Positions 27,982-37,017 of a stretch of DNA of 64,000 nt are shown here, in pieces; the first letter of the stretch is position 1; each line of letters opens with the position of its first letter. Both the position numbers and the translations under genes were made by a program. The stretch covers positions 2,464,796 to 2,528,795 of the forward strand of contig CP053450.1 of assembly GCA_013285505.1 (NCBI GenBank), given 5' to 3'. This DNA is from Planctomycetota bacterium (GTDB lineage: Bacteria; Planctomycetota; Phycisphaerae; Phycisphaerales; UBA1924). The notes beneath the pieces are model-generated. The model worked only from the letters and a program-made list of their open reading frames with translations. It was not told the origin of the DNA and ran no database searches.

Positions 27982-28663
27982 ATGAGCGCACACGCATGGC
28001 CGGAGGGAGAGGTCTTGGTGGCACCGTCGATTCTGGCGGCCGACTTTGCGAGGCTGGCCGAGGACACCGGTCAGTCGCTGGAGGCGGGCGGGGACGTGCT
28101 GCACGTGGATGTGATGGACGGGCACTTTGTGCCCAACCTGACGTTCGGGCCGGCGCTGGTGGGGTGTCTGCGGAAGGCGTTGCCGGGGGCGTTTCTGGAT
28201 GTGCACCTGATGGTGGAGGACCCGGCGATGTTTGTCGGGCCGTTTGTGGAGGCGGGGGCCGACCACGTGAGCTTTCACGTGGAGCCGATCGGGCTGGATG
28301 CGTGCGTGAAGCTGGCCGAGCGGGTGCGGGGGCTGGGGGCGACGGCGGGAGTGACGGTGAACCCGCCGACGCCGATCGAGGCGGTGCTGCCGCAAATCGG
28401 GGCGTTTGACCTGGTGCTGGTGATGAGCGTGAATCCGGGGTTCGGGGGGGCAGGCGTTCATGCCCGAGGTGCTGGAGAAGGTCGAGAAGGCCCGGGCGGT
28501 GCTCAAGCCGGGGCAGCGGCTGGAGATGGACGGTGGGGTTTCGCCGGCGACGGCGGGGGCGTGCCGGGCGGCGGGGTGTGATGTGCTGGTGGCCGGGTCG
28601 GCGATCTACGGCCTGCCGGCGGACGCCCGGGCGGCGGCGATCGAGCGGATTCGGAGCGGGTGA
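27982..28663 (+). CDS. rpe: Ribulose-phosphate 3-epimerase, one homopolymer frameshift
   Basis: A TIM-barrel enzyme of about 226 residues interconverting ribulose-5-phosphate and xylulose-5-phosphate (pentose phosphate pathway). Signatures: VAPSILAADFARL, VLHVDVMDGHFVPNLTFGPA with metal ligands, LDVHLMVEDP, ADHVSFHVEP, VLVMSVNPGFGG, then in the next frame QAFMPEVLEKV, RLEMDGGVSP and VLVAGSAIYG. The break is at a run of seven G (28444-28450) where six would restore the standard GFGGQ sequence. This is a clean example of the homopolymer errors in this window. Confidence 0.9.
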
Positions 28664-28923
28664 AGAGGCGTTCGGTCCGCATAAGTCGATGATTATCAAG
28701 GATTTGTACTCGAAAGCCGGGGGTTGCCTGCGCTGGTGGGCCGGGAATCGGGGGCCGTGATAGACTCTGTGAACGCAGCAGGCGTGACCGACCCGCGGCC
28801 GTGGACGGCTCTGGGGCGTAGAACGGATTCTCTGGTGCTCTTTGACGGTCAGAACCCATAGCCACCGAAGGCCAATGAAGGTCCCTGCAGCCCGATTCAT
28901 TCTTCACAAGGTAGATTGCACGC

Positions 28924-29769
28924 ATGACGCAAGCAGCTTCGGCACGGACGTGGGCGGCGGAGAAGACCGAGCGGAAGAACGCGATCCCTGAGGGGTTGTG
29001 GCTTCGGTGTCCGTCGTGTGCCCAGATGATCTATCGCCGGCAGATGGAGGCCAACCTGCACTGCTGCCCGGAGTGCGAGCACCATTTCCGGATCGGGGCG
29101 GCCGAGCGTGTGCGGCAGTTGGTGGACACGGGGTCGTTTACGCCGATGTTCACGAATCTGTCGCCGCGGGATCCGTTGCAGTTCCGGGATCTGCGGGCGT
29201 ACTCTGAGCGGCTTCTGGCCGAGCAGATCAAGACCGGGCATCAGGACGCGGTGCAGGCGGGCGAGTGCTTTGTCAAGGGTCGCCCGGCGATGCTGTGCTG
29301 TCTGGACCTGACGTTCATGATGGGCTCGATGGGGAGCGTGGTCGGCGAGACGGTGACGCGGTCTACGGAGCACGCGACGCGGCAGGGGCTGCCCCTGATC
29401 GTGGTGAGTTGCTCGGGTGGGGCGCGGATGCAGGAGTCGGGGCTGTCGCTGATGCAGATGGCCAAGACGAGCGCGGCGCTGTCGAGGTATGACAAGGCGG
29501 GCGGGCTGTTCATCAGCGTGCTGACCGATCCGACGACGGGCGGCGTGACGGCGAGCTTTGCGATGCTGGGTGACGTGATCGTGGCCGAGCCGAAGGCGCT
29601 GATCGGGTTTGCGGGGCCCCGCGTGATTCAACAGACGATCCGGCAGGAGCTGCCCGAGGGGTTCCAGCGATCGGAGTTTCTGCTCAAGAGCGGGCTGGTG
29701 GATCGCGTCGTGGGTCGGAAGGACCTGCGGAGTGAGCTGGCCCGGCTGATCGACTACGCTGGCATGTGA
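28924..29769 (+). CDS. accD: Acetyl-CoA carboxylase carboxyltransferase subunit beta
   Basis: 281 residues, near the usual length. An N-terminal zinc ribbon (Cys29, Cys32, Cys48, Cys51 in LRCPSCAQM and CCPECEHHF) precedes the crotonase-like carboxyltransferase domain: AMLCCLDLTFMMGSMGSVVG, LIVVSCSGGARMQESGLSLM, LTDPTTGGVTASFAMLGDV, IGFAGPRVIQQTIRQELPEG. With AccA it transfers the carboxyl group from biotin to acetyl-CoA, the first step of fatty acid synthesis. AAGG precedes the ATG. The stop overlaps the GTG of lnt (GTGA). Confidence 0.95.
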   Translation: MTQAASARTWAAEKTERKNAIPEGLWLRCPSCAQMIYRRQMEANLHCCPECEHHFRIGAAERVRQLVDTGSFTPMFTNLSPRDPLQFRDLRAYSERLLAEQIKTGHQDAVQAGECFVKGRPAMLCCLDLTFMMGSMGSVVGETVTRSTEHATRQGLPLIVVSCSGGARMQESGLSLMQMAKTSAALSRYDKAGGLFISVLTDPTTGGVTASFAMLGDVIVAEPKALIGFAGPRVIQQTIRQELPEGFQRSEFLLKSGLVDRVVGRKDLRSELARLIDYAGM

Positions 29770-31661
29770 GCCGGACTATCGAAACGACAACACCGAAGAC
29801 GCGTGCGGGCCTGGCCTTGTCTGGCGGGGTGTCGGTGTGCGCGGCGTCGGCGGTCTCGTCGCTGTTGACGCTGCTGGCGTTCCCGCCGGTCGGGTGGTGG
29901 GTGCTGGCGTTTGTTGCGCCTATGCCGTTGCTCTGGGCGGCGTCGAGGATGCCGGCGGCCGGTCGTCGGGCTCGGCTTGGCGTGGCCGTGGCGGCGACGC
30001 TGGGTATGGTGCCGATGTGGGCGTGGCAGCAGCAGTGGGTGTTTGGCGTTTCGGCGTTGGGCGCGGTGCTGCTGGTGATCTATCTGTCCATGTACGCCGG
30101 GGCGTTTGTCTGGCTGGCGTCGTGGGTTGCCGCGAGGTTTCGGGCGCCGGTGTGGATGGCCGGGCCGGTACTCTGGGCGGGGCTCGAGTGGTTTCGCGGC
30201 GTGGTGATGTTTGACGGGTATCCGTGGCTCATGGCGGGGCATCCGCTGATTGAGTCGGCGGCGCTCTCGCGGGCGGGGGCGGTGGTCGGCGCTTCGGGGG
30301 TTTCGCTGCTGATGCTGCTGGTGGTCGGGGCGGTGTATGGCGTGGTGGCCGCGCGCGGGGTGTGGCGGTGGCGGGCGGCGGCGGGGCTGGTTGGCGTCAT
30401 GGCGGTGTGGGTGGTGCTGGCGGCGGTGCCTCGCGGGGCGATCGAGACCGTCGGCACGATGCGGGTTGCGGTGGTGCAGACGAACGTGCCGCAGGGGGAC
30501 AAGCAGGGGTGGACGCCGCCGCAGCGGATGGTGGATCTGGAGCGGATGCTGGAGTTGACGGAGCGGGCGTGTGACATTGAGCCGCGGCCAGACCTGGTGG
30601 TGTGGCCGGAGACGATGTTTCCGGGGGCGGCGCTGGATCCGGCGTCGATCGCTGAGGAGCGTGCGGCGAGCCTGATCTGGTCAACCGGTCCGGAGGTGGC
30701 GTGGCCGGAGCTTCGGTTCGTCGTGTTTACGGGGATGGACGGGATCGATGCGCCGGAGCCGGTCCCCGGTCCCTTCGAGATGGGCGGGCGGCTGGTGATG
30801 CCGACGACTGTGCCGGCGGACTCGGTGCTGGCGTGGCAGCGCGAGCTGGGGGTGCCGTTTCTGATCGGGGCGGAGGGGTACGACGGGCTGCGCTTGGATG
30901 TGGATCCTGATACCGGGGTTGTCGAGAGTGCGTGGGATGCGAGCTTTAACAGCACGTACTTGCTCCGGGATGGTCGGATGGTGGGGGAGCGGTACGACAA
31001 GATGCACCTGACCCCGTTTGGCGAGGTGATGCCGTACATCTCCGCGTGGCCGTGGCTGGAGCGGGTGAGTCTGCGGCTGGGGATCGGGGCGTCGGGGATG
31101 ACGTTCAATCTGGATGCGGGTCGGACGCCGGTCCGGCATGTGGTGGAGACCGAGGCCGGCCGGGTGCGAGTGGCGACGCCGGTGTGCTTTGAGGGCGTGA
31201 TGCCGGGTGTGTGCCGGCGGCTGGCGTATGCCGCGGGCGAGCGGCGGGCGGACGTGCTGGTGCAGTTGACGAATGAGGGGTGGTTCGGCGGCTTTGACGC
31301 GGGGCGGCGTCAGCACCTGCAGATCGTGCGTTGGCGGGCGTTGGAGTTGGGAACGTCGGTGGTGCGGGCGGCGAACACGGGGGTCTCGGCGGTGATCGAT
31401 CCCTACGGGGGGGTGCTCAAGACGGGGGTGGAGCGGGGCGATCCGGCGGGCGACACGATGGTGGACGGTGTCTTGTTCGGGGAGGTGCCGCTAGCGTCGG
31501 GAGATACCGCGTATGCCCGGATCGGGGATGTTGCGGGGTGGCTGGGGCTGGTGGGGGCCGGTATTTGGGTGATCGCGGCGGGAGTTTTGGGGCGTTCGGA
31601 GAGGTCTCAAAGGCCGGGGACGGAAGAAACCGACAAACACGGGGGCGGGTCGGCGACGTAG
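29766..31661 (+). CDS. lnt: Apolipoprotein N-acyltransferase
   Basis: A 631-residue protein with a GTG start overlapping the accD stop. About six N-terminal membrane segments with LAFPPVGWWVLAFVAPMPLL and WAGLEWFRG are followed by the periplasmic nitrilase domain. The catalytic triad is visible: Glu282 (WPETMFPG), Lys412 (YDKMHLTPFGE), Cys474 (PVCFEGVMP). It adds the third acyl chain to outer-membrane lipoproteins. The Glu-Lys distance is 130 residues against 68 in the E. coli enzyme, so there is an insertion of about 60 residues (roughly 300-400) in the nitrilase domain. Confidence 0.93.
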   Translation: MSRTIETTTPKTRAGLALSGGVSVCAASAVSSLLTLLAFPPVGWWVLAFVAPMPLLWAASRMPAAGRRARLGVAVAATLGMVPMWAWQQQWVFGVSALGAVLLVIYLSMYAGAFVWLASWVAARFRAPVWMAGPVLWAGLEWFRGVVMFDGYPWLMAGHPLIESAALSRAGAVVGASGVSLLMLLVVGAVYGVVAARGVWRWRAAAGLVGVMAVWVVLAAVPRGAIETVGTMRVAVVQTNVPQGDKQGWTPPQRMVDLERMLELTERACDIEPRPDLVVWPETMFPGAALDPASIAEERAASLIWSTGPEVAWPELRFVVFTGMDGIDAPEPVPGPFEMGGRLVMPTTVPADSVLAWQRELGVPFLIGAEGYDGLRLDVDPDTGVVESAWDASFNSTYLLRDGRMVGERYDKMHLTPFGEVMPYISAWPWLERVSLRLGIGASGMTFNLDAGRTPVRHVVETEAGRVRVATPVCFEGVMPGVCRRLAYAAGERRADVLVQLTNEGWFGGFDAGRRQHLQIVRWRALELGTSVVRAANTGVSAVIDPYGGVLKTGVERGDPAGDTMVDGVLFGEVPLASGDTAYARIGDVAGWLGLVGAGIWVIAAGVLGRSERSQRPGTEETDKHGGGSAT

Positions 31662-31692
31662 AGCCGGCAGAGCCACTGAGAGGATTTGCCAC

Positions 31693-32752
31693 ATGCATGC
31701 GCCAACCGGGTCGTTGTCTCTGATCGTTTCGCTGGTCTGTCTGGTCGGGGTGGTGCCGCCGAGTGCCGCGCTGGGGCAGTCCGAGACCGAGCCCGCGACG
31801 GCCTCGATCGGCGAGCCGGTGGGGGCGGTGGAGCGGTCGCGGCTCCGGGAGCTGGCGATCGACGATCTGCTGCAGCTGGCGTCGTCGGAAGACCCGCAGG
31901 TGAGGGCCAACGCGATCGAGGGGTTGATCCTCGCGCCGGGACGGCTCGAGGTGGTGCTGCCGGCGGCGCTTGCCGACCAGAATGAGGGCGTGCGGACGGT
32001 GGCCGCGATGGCGGTCGGACGGGCGGAGGTGGAGGGCGTGCTGTCGGCGGTCGAGCCGATGGTGCGGGACTCGTCGCCGTATGTCCGGGCCGCGGCGATC
32101 TATGCATTGCGGAAGAACGGGCGGGATATCAACCCGACGCCGTTGGGGGCGATGGCGACGCAGGATCCGTCGCCTCGGATCCGATCGCACGCGGCGTTTT
32201 TGCTCGGGGAGTTGGGGGATAAGGGAACATCCTCGCTGCTGCGGGAGGCTGCGAAGACGGAGGTGATCCGTGCGACGGCGGCCGAGAGCAAGGTGCTGAG
32301 CGTGCAGATCGCCGAGGCTCTGGTGAAGCTGGGTGACAACGAGCAGCTGCACACGATCCGTGCGGCGCTGTATCCGGCGACGCCGGACGAATTGGACGCG
32401 ACGGTGCTGGCGGTGCAGGTGCTTGGGTCGCTGGGGGACCGGGCCTCGATCGGGCAGCTGCGGAGTCTTGGTTCGATGCGGGACAGCGCCCGGCGGCCGA
32501 ATGCCGCTGGAGGTGCGTCTTGCGGTCGCCGGGACGCTGGGCCGGCTGGGGGTGGCGGTGGACCTGGACGAGGCGGCTCGGGCGTTGGCCGAGGGCAACG
32601 AGCCGAACCGGATCCAGGCGGCGTGGGTGTTTGGGGAAACCGCGGGTTCGGGAGCGATCCGGGCGTTGGAGGGGGCGATGGGTGAGGGGAGCGAGCGGGT
32701 CCGGGTGGCGGTGGCCTCGGCGATGCTGAAGGCTGCGGAACGGACTCGCTGA
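31693..32752 (+). CDS. Exported HEAT-repeat protein, one frameshift
   Basis: About 352 residues. The signal peptide is LSLIVSLVCLVGVVPPSAAL. The body is HEAT/PBS-lyase-type helical repeats: LLQLASSEDPQVRANAIEGL, ALADQNEGVRTVAAMAVGRA, MVRDSSPYVRAAAIYALRKN, DPSPRIRSHAAFLLGELGD and, after a frame change near 32498, LEVRLAVAGTLGRLG, IQAAWVFGETAG, SERVRVAVASAMLKAAE. A protein-binding scaffold in the periplasm is likely. It follows lnt by 31 bp, so it may be co-transcribed. Confidence 0.75.
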
Positions 32753-32807
32753 GGGAACAGATCTCGCGAAATCGTCGGATAGTGGCCGGACGGTGGGGCG
32801 GGGGCTG

Positions 32808-32836
32808 TTGACAGACCGGCGGCGTACCGGTATCAA
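32808..32836 (+). promoter_or_regulatory. Sigma-70-type promoter upstream of the coiled-coil gene
   Basis: TTGACA (32808-32813), 17-nt spacer, TATCAA (32831-32836). It would give a leader of about 160 nt to the GTG at 33006. Confidence 0.55.
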
Positions 32837-33005
32837 TCGCCTCCCACAGAGGTCTCTCCGCCGACGCGGGGGACCGAGTTCCGCTATAGTGGCGGCCCGG
32901 GAAGGGGCCGAGCGGATCGACCCGACAACCCATTGACGCACCGAACCATCGGTACGCACGACGCGTGCCGGTACGATTGATTGCTTCCCCGACGAGGAGA
33001 CGACC

Positions 33006-33869
33006 GTGCACATCCTGACCAAGGTGTTCATCGTGTTTGCCGCCGTGCTGAGCCTTGTGCTCTCGGTGCTGACGATGGCTTACGCGTACAACGCCGACAG
33101 CATCAACTCTCGCTACACCGATGCGCTGCAGAAGGCGGCATCGGCGGAGGCGGCGGCGCAGGCCAAGACCTCGGCGTACGCGGACACGAGCGCCCGTCAG
33201 CAGGAGCAGATCGCTGCCTTGCAGGGGTTGCTCGCGGATGTCGAGGCCCGCAACGCGGACCTGGTCCGCGAGAACACGACGCTCGTCTCTGAGAAGCAGA
33301 AGGCTGAGAACCGGGCGTTGGCGATCGAGAACCAGATCGGCGACTCGCTGGAGACGACGGCGGCGCAGGCCGCGGTGATCGACAGCATGCGTCAGGACAA
33401 CTCGAAGCTCCGCGAGAGCGAGCTCCGGCTGCGGACTCGTTCGCTCGAGCTCGAGGACCGGCTGAACGATGTTGCCAGCCAGAACGACGTGTACCAGGCG
33501 ACGGTTCGGGCGCTGCGTGAGCAGCTCGCGGCGGCGCAGCGTGACGCGGCTCTGGCGATGAGCGGCGCGTCGGGTGCGATGGGTTCGGACAAGCCGTACG
33601 AGGCGGCCGGCCCGGTGATCCGCGGCCGGGTGTCGCGGGTGAGCACGGACACCGCTTCGGGTGAGCAGATCATTGAGGTTGACATCGGCAGCAACGATCG
33701 CGTTGCCGAGAATATGAAGCTCCATGTCGGGCGTGGCACCAGCCAGTTCGTCGCGACGCTGGTGGTGGTCCGCACGGACCTGCAGTCGGCGGTTGCCCGC
33801 GTGGCGCTGACCAACGACGGGGCCTCTGTCCGCGAGGGCGACCTCGTGGTGAGCCGCTTTAGCAACTGA
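33006..33869 (+). CDS. Membrane-anchored coiled-coil protein, unknown function
   Basis: A 287-residue protein from a GTG start with GAGGAGACGA upstream. One N-terminal membrane helix (VFIVFAAVLSLVLSVLTMAY) is followed by about 150 residues of coiled coil (YTDALQKAASAEAAAQAKTS through ALREQLAAAQRDAALAM) and a small beta-rich C-terminal domain (GPVIRGRVSRVSTD, IIEVDIGSNDRVAENMKLHV, FVATLVVVRTDLQSAVAR, VREGDLVVSRF). The layout recalls MreC-like or secretion-periplasmic-adaptor shapes, but no family is recognised. A 65-residue membrane protein follows 62 bp downstream. Confidence 0.75.
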   Translation: MHILTKVFIVFAAVLSLVLSVLTMAYAYNADSINSRYTDALQKAASAEAAAQAKTSAYADTSARQQEQIAALQGLLADVEARNADLVRENTTLVSEKQKAENRALAIENQIGDSLETTAAQAAVIDSMRQDNSKLRESELRLRTRSLELEDRLNDVASQNDVYQATVRALREQLAAAQRDAALAMSGASGAMGSDKPYEAAGPVIRGRVSRVSTDTASGEQIIEVDIGSNDRVAENMKLHVGRGTSQFVATLVVVRTDLQSAVARVALTNDGASVREGDLVVSRFSN

Positions 33870-33931
33870 CCGGGTCGTTCGGTACGGAAGAGTCTTGGGC
33901 ACGGGCCCACTGAGACGCAGGAGACTGAGCG

Positions 33932-34129
33932 ATGAGCCAGTTTGGAATGCAGATGCCGGGCGGACGGGTGCAGCGGGGCGCCACTCCGGACGTGTACACG
34001 GGGCTGATGGCGTTGGCGGTGGTGGCGCTGCTCGCGGCGTGCGTGATGGTGTTCATCCAGGGCGGGAAGCTCGGCACGAACAACAGCGCGATCGGCCTTC
34101 AGGACCCTGATAACATCCGGTTGAACTAG
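33932..34129 (+). CDS. Small single-pass membrane protein
   Basis: 65 residues with one hydrophobic helix (TGLMALAVVALLAACVMVFI, about residues 23-42) between a glycine-rich N-terminus and a polar tail. GGAGACTGAGCG precedes the ATG. It probably belongs to the same transcription unit as the coiled-coil gene just upstream and may act with it. Not recognised. Confidence 0.65.
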   Translation: MSQFGMQMPGGRVQRGATPDVYTGLMALAVVALLAACVMVFIQGGKLGTNNSAIGLQDPDNIRLN

Positions 34130-34210
34130 GCCGCGATGGCCCGGGCCTCGCCGGCGGAGTTTGCCGGCGCACGAGCCGTCTTTGAAGAGGTATTCCGGGT
34201 GTCAGAACGC

Positions 34211-34238
34211 TTGACACCCACGACGTGGGGCATATATT
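34211..34238 (+). promoter_or_regulatory. Promoter of tRNA-Asp
   Basis: TTGACA (34211-34216), 16-nt spacer, TATATT (34233-34238), one of the best sigma-70 matches in the window. Confidence 0.7.
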
Positions 34239-34272
34239 TGCCCCTCTGCTGCGAGAGCAGCGTTGAGCTCCC

Positions 34273-34346
34273 GGGGCGGTAGCTCAATTGGTTAGAGCAC
34301 CGGACTGTCGATCCGGAGGTTGCGGGTTCGATTCCCGTCCGCCTCG
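34273..34346 (+). tRNA. tRNA-Asp (GTC)
   Basis: Complete cloverleaf: acceptor GGGGCGG/CCGCCTC (one G-T pair), D-arm GCTCAATTGGTTAGAGC, anticodon stem CCGGA/TCCGG with loop CTGTCGA (anticodon GTC), T-arm GCGGGTTCGATTCCCGT, discriminator G. Confidence 0.95.
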
Positions 34347-34356
34347 CTTCAGAACG

Positions 34357-34391
34357 GCCCTTGGCGTCACGCCAGGGGCTGTTTCGTTTTT
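34357..34391 (+). terminator. Rho-independent terminator after tRNA-Asp
   Basis: Stem GCCCTTGGCG/CGCCAGGGGC (10 bp, one T-G pair), loop TCA, then TGTTTCGTTTTT. Confidence 0.75.
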
Positions 34392-34627
34392 GGGGTCATC
34401 GCATTCCACCGCGTTGTTTGGCCTCAGATCGCACTCTCGTGGCGGGCACCACCTTTGAGGCGGGTCCGACTTACTCGCTGGGTGAATCTGACCAGAAATC
34501 CCTTGCGGGGCTCGCGGTCTCCGAATATCCTCGTGCCAAACTTCCAAGGGCCTCGCATCCTGCCGGGTATCAGCGTGAGAGGCTGGCGGAGTGCCGGGTA
34601 CCGAACCGGGCGTGAGGAGCAAGCAGC

Positions 34628-35281
34628 ATGAGAACGGGGATCATCACGACCACGGCGTTGTGCGTTGCGGCGGGGACAGTGGCCGCTGGACCGACCTGGG
34701 TGCCGGACGATTGGTACAGCCCCGGATACGGGAGCGATGTCAGTTCCAGCGCTGGCTCTGACTATCAGTTCGATAACTTTAATGCGTTCGGCATCTACTT
34801 CGCACGGGCGCGCGATAGCGATGGATCGTCGAGGACCATGCTCGACTGGAACGCGAGCGGTGCACACAGCGAATTCGACGTGGTCGCAAACTCTGCCGGC
34901 TATAACGAGGGAGTTACTTTCATCTCCTTCACAGCGGTCACGGGCGGCGAGTTCGAGATGAGCCTTCATTTCGAGTTTCAGGGATCAGGCGCGGGCTACA
35001 TGGAGGTGCTGATGGCAATCCAGGAACGCGATGGTGCCTACCACGAATTCAACGACTATCGCGATTCCCCGGGTTCGGTCTCCACTTCCTACTCGGGCAC
35101 TCTGGTGGCGGGGAAACAGTACTGGGTTGGAATGCTCGTGCAGGCTATTGGCGGTTTCGTCGGAACCGGTGCCGGCAGCGGAGACATGACGCTGAGCGTC
35201 GTCCCCCTCCCCTCCGCTTCTGCGCTTGCTGGTCTGGGCCTTCTGGGACTCGGCGTGCGGCGTCGGCGCGGGAGCCTCTGA
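34628..35281 (+). CDS. Exported protein with PEP-CTERM-like sorting tail (paralogue 1)
   Basis: 217 residues. Signal peptide (MRTGIITTTALCVAAGTVAA), beta-rich domain (LDWNASGAHSEFDVVANSAG, FTAVTGGEFEMSLHFEFQGS, GTLVAGKQYWVGMLVQAIGG), then the C-terminal tail VPLPSASALAGLGLLGLGV followed by RRRR. Such tails are recognised by exosortase-type systems, and the protein is expected at the cell surface or in the matrix; no exosortase gene is in the window. GAGGAGCAAGCAGC precedes the ATG. Closely related in layout to the protein at 36251-36922 (shared PTWVP start, LDWNA, FQGSGA/WQGSGA). Function unknown. Confidence 0.8.
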   Translation: MRTGIITTTALCVAAGTVAAGPTWVPDDWYSPGYGSDVSSSAGSDYQFDNFNAFGIYFARARDSDGSSRTMLDWNASGAHSEFDVVANSAGYNEGVTFISFTAVTGGEFEMSLHFEFQGSGAGYMEVLMAIQERDGAYHEFNDYRDSPGSVSTSYSGTLVAGKQYWVGMLVQAIGGFVGTGAGSGDMTLSVVPLPSASALAGLGLLGLGVRRRRGSL

Positions 35282-36250
35282 CGGCTTGAGCAACTCTGTC
35301 TTCGACCAGAGCCCTGTCCCTCGGGATGGGGCTCCTTGTCTGCGCGGAGGAGATCGCCTTTGTGTCGAGACGCTGCACCCGCTCGCTCAGCCACTCTGCG
35401 AATGCGGCGTCACCGCTCACCGTGCTTCCGAGCGTTCTTCGGGCTTCTCACCTTGTCCTCTGGCGTCGTTGATCCGGCCGACCGCTCACCTTGCCAACGT
35501 CAGTGCGGCCGGCGCAGGGTATGGACCTTCGGCGGCCTTGCCGGTAGCGGTGCCGCGGGGCGTGAGGGCCGCTGCTGAATCAATTTGGATCTGTTTGGCG
35601 AACTCCCCCGTGAGGAGCGGGAGGGGTCGTCGCTGTCAGCTTGGGGACCTGACAGCAACTCTCCCGAGGGCACAGATCATGAATGCCAGGCAAGCGAGAC
35701 ACATCAGGCGGCGGTGTCAGCGGCGGAGTGCGTGCCGCGACCACATGGGCGTGAGCGAGCTGTTCACGGCTCCCTCGTCGGACCGCGAGGTGATGTTGGG
35801 CGTCAGCGATCCTCGGTGCCTCATGTGGCTGCTCGGGTTCTCCAAGGTCCCGGCGGCGCCCTCGGGCTCGGTGAGTGGTGCCGGCTGCGTTGATGTGTCC
35901 GGGCGGCGGTGTCCGTAGCGTCCCGGGGCCCGAGTCCGAATCGGCCTGTGGTTGTCGGCGGAGCGCGGGCATCGGTGGTCGGTCGGGGCCGGACGCTGCC
36001 CGATAACGGTTGTCGGTCCGGGGCACTCGCGCTCGGTTCGGTGCGGTGCTTGCCCGGCTTGCCGTTGGTTCTGCGTGGTCGGTCGCGCGATCGAGACTTT
36101 GATTGCCTTGCGGCAAAGATTGGGCTTGCTCGGACGGTCACGACGCGTATTGTGGGCCCGTCCCCGGTTGTATGGGGAGCGTTCCGGAGAGAGGGTGTTG
36201 TCGCGGTTGTCCCTCCCGGGACGATCTGCCGCGGGGAGAGGAGAGCTGTG
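35282..36250 (+). other. 969-bp stretch without a recognised gene
   Basis: It lies between the two PEP-CTERM paralogues. Open frames exist on both strands but none shows a family, a convincing start or homology to neighbours. An 8-bp inverted repeat (GCTGTCAG/CTGACAGC, 35632-35656) is the only structure noted. A weak promoter-like pair, TTGCTC (36126-36131), 16 nt, TATTGT (36148-36153), may serve the downstream gene. It could hold a regulatory RNA or a decayed gene. Confidence 0.4.
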
Positions 36251-36922
36251 ATGAGGACTCAGTGCGTGGCGTTCGCGGTTGTGGCGGTCGGTGGGGCGGC
36301 GGCTGTGGCGGGCCCGACGTGGGTGCCGAACGGCTCGTTCGGATCCAGCTCGCTGGAGTCCTACGTCCAGAACGCGTCCGGCACCGGCACCGATCGGGTG
36401 AACCTGAACGCGTTCGGCAGTTACGCTGCCTCGGAGTCGATCGGTGACGGATCGACGTCGAGCACGCTGGACTGGAATGCGCGCGGTGCCTTCTCGGTGT
36501 TCGACGCCAGCGCGGGTGGTGCCACGGGCGGACGGGAGTCGTACCGAGGGACGACGACGCTCCGCTTTAGTGCGCTCACCGGCGGCGAGTACACCGTCAA
36601 CGTCGACTTCGACTGGCAGGGCTCGGGTGCGGACACGGTTCAGGCCTACCTCGAGATCTCTGACGATCACGGCTTCTTCTACACCGACACAGACATGATC
36701 TTCGCGGCGGGCACGGTCTCGACGTCCTTTACGGGCACGCTGGTGGCCGGGCGGCGGTACATCATGACGCTCTCCGGGATGGCCAGCGGGATCGGTCTTG
36801 TCGGCGACGGGAGCGGCGGCGCGGACGTCGTTCTGTCTGTTGTCCCGTTGCCCTCGGCTGCTGCGTTGGCGGGGTTGGGCCTGCTGGGGCTCGGCGTGCG
36901 GCGTCGGCGAGGCGGCCTCTGA
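36251..36922 (+). CDS. Exported protein with PEP-CTERM-like sorting tail (paralogue 2)
   Basis: 223 residues. GGAGAGGAG precedes the ATG. Signal peptide (CVAFAVVAVGGAAAVAG), PTWVPNGSFG, a beta-sandwich-like middle (NLNAFGSYAAS, STLDWNARGAFSVFDAS, TLRFSALTGGEYTVNVDFDW, GTLVAGRRYIMTLSGMA) and the tail VPLPSAAALAGLGLLGLGV with RRRR. It aligns over its whole length with the protein at 34628-35281, so the two arose by duplication. Surface or matrix location is inferred from the tail. Function unknown. Confidence 0.8.
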   Translation: MRTQCVAFAVVAVGGAAAVAGPTWVPNGSFGSSSLESYVQNASGTGTDRVNLNAFGSYAASESIGDGSTSSTLDWNARGAFSVFDASAGGATGGRESYRGTTTLRFSALTGGEYTVNVDFDWQGSGADTVQAYLEISDDHGFFYTDTDMIFAAGTVSTSFTGTLVAGRRYIMTLSGMASGIGLVGDGSGGADVVLSVVPLPSAAALAGLGLLGLGVRRRRGGL

Positions 36923-37017
36923 GCTGTTTGTGACACCCCGGGACCCTTCAGCGGGACCCCGTCCTCGCCGACGGTGTGCCGTTGCCTGAGGGGGATCGTG
37001 TGCGGGCGCGCCGGGGG

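Noticed and set aside
28443..28462. Programmed frameshift in rpe at the G7 run
   Set aside because: Rpe is not known to use recoding, and similar homopolymer breaks occur in many unrelated genes of this window, so an error is more likely.
35585..35918. Short + strand open frames in the spacer between the PEP-CTERM paralogues
   Set aside because: No ribosome binding site, no -10 at leaderless distance, no recognisable motif, and competing open frames on both strands.
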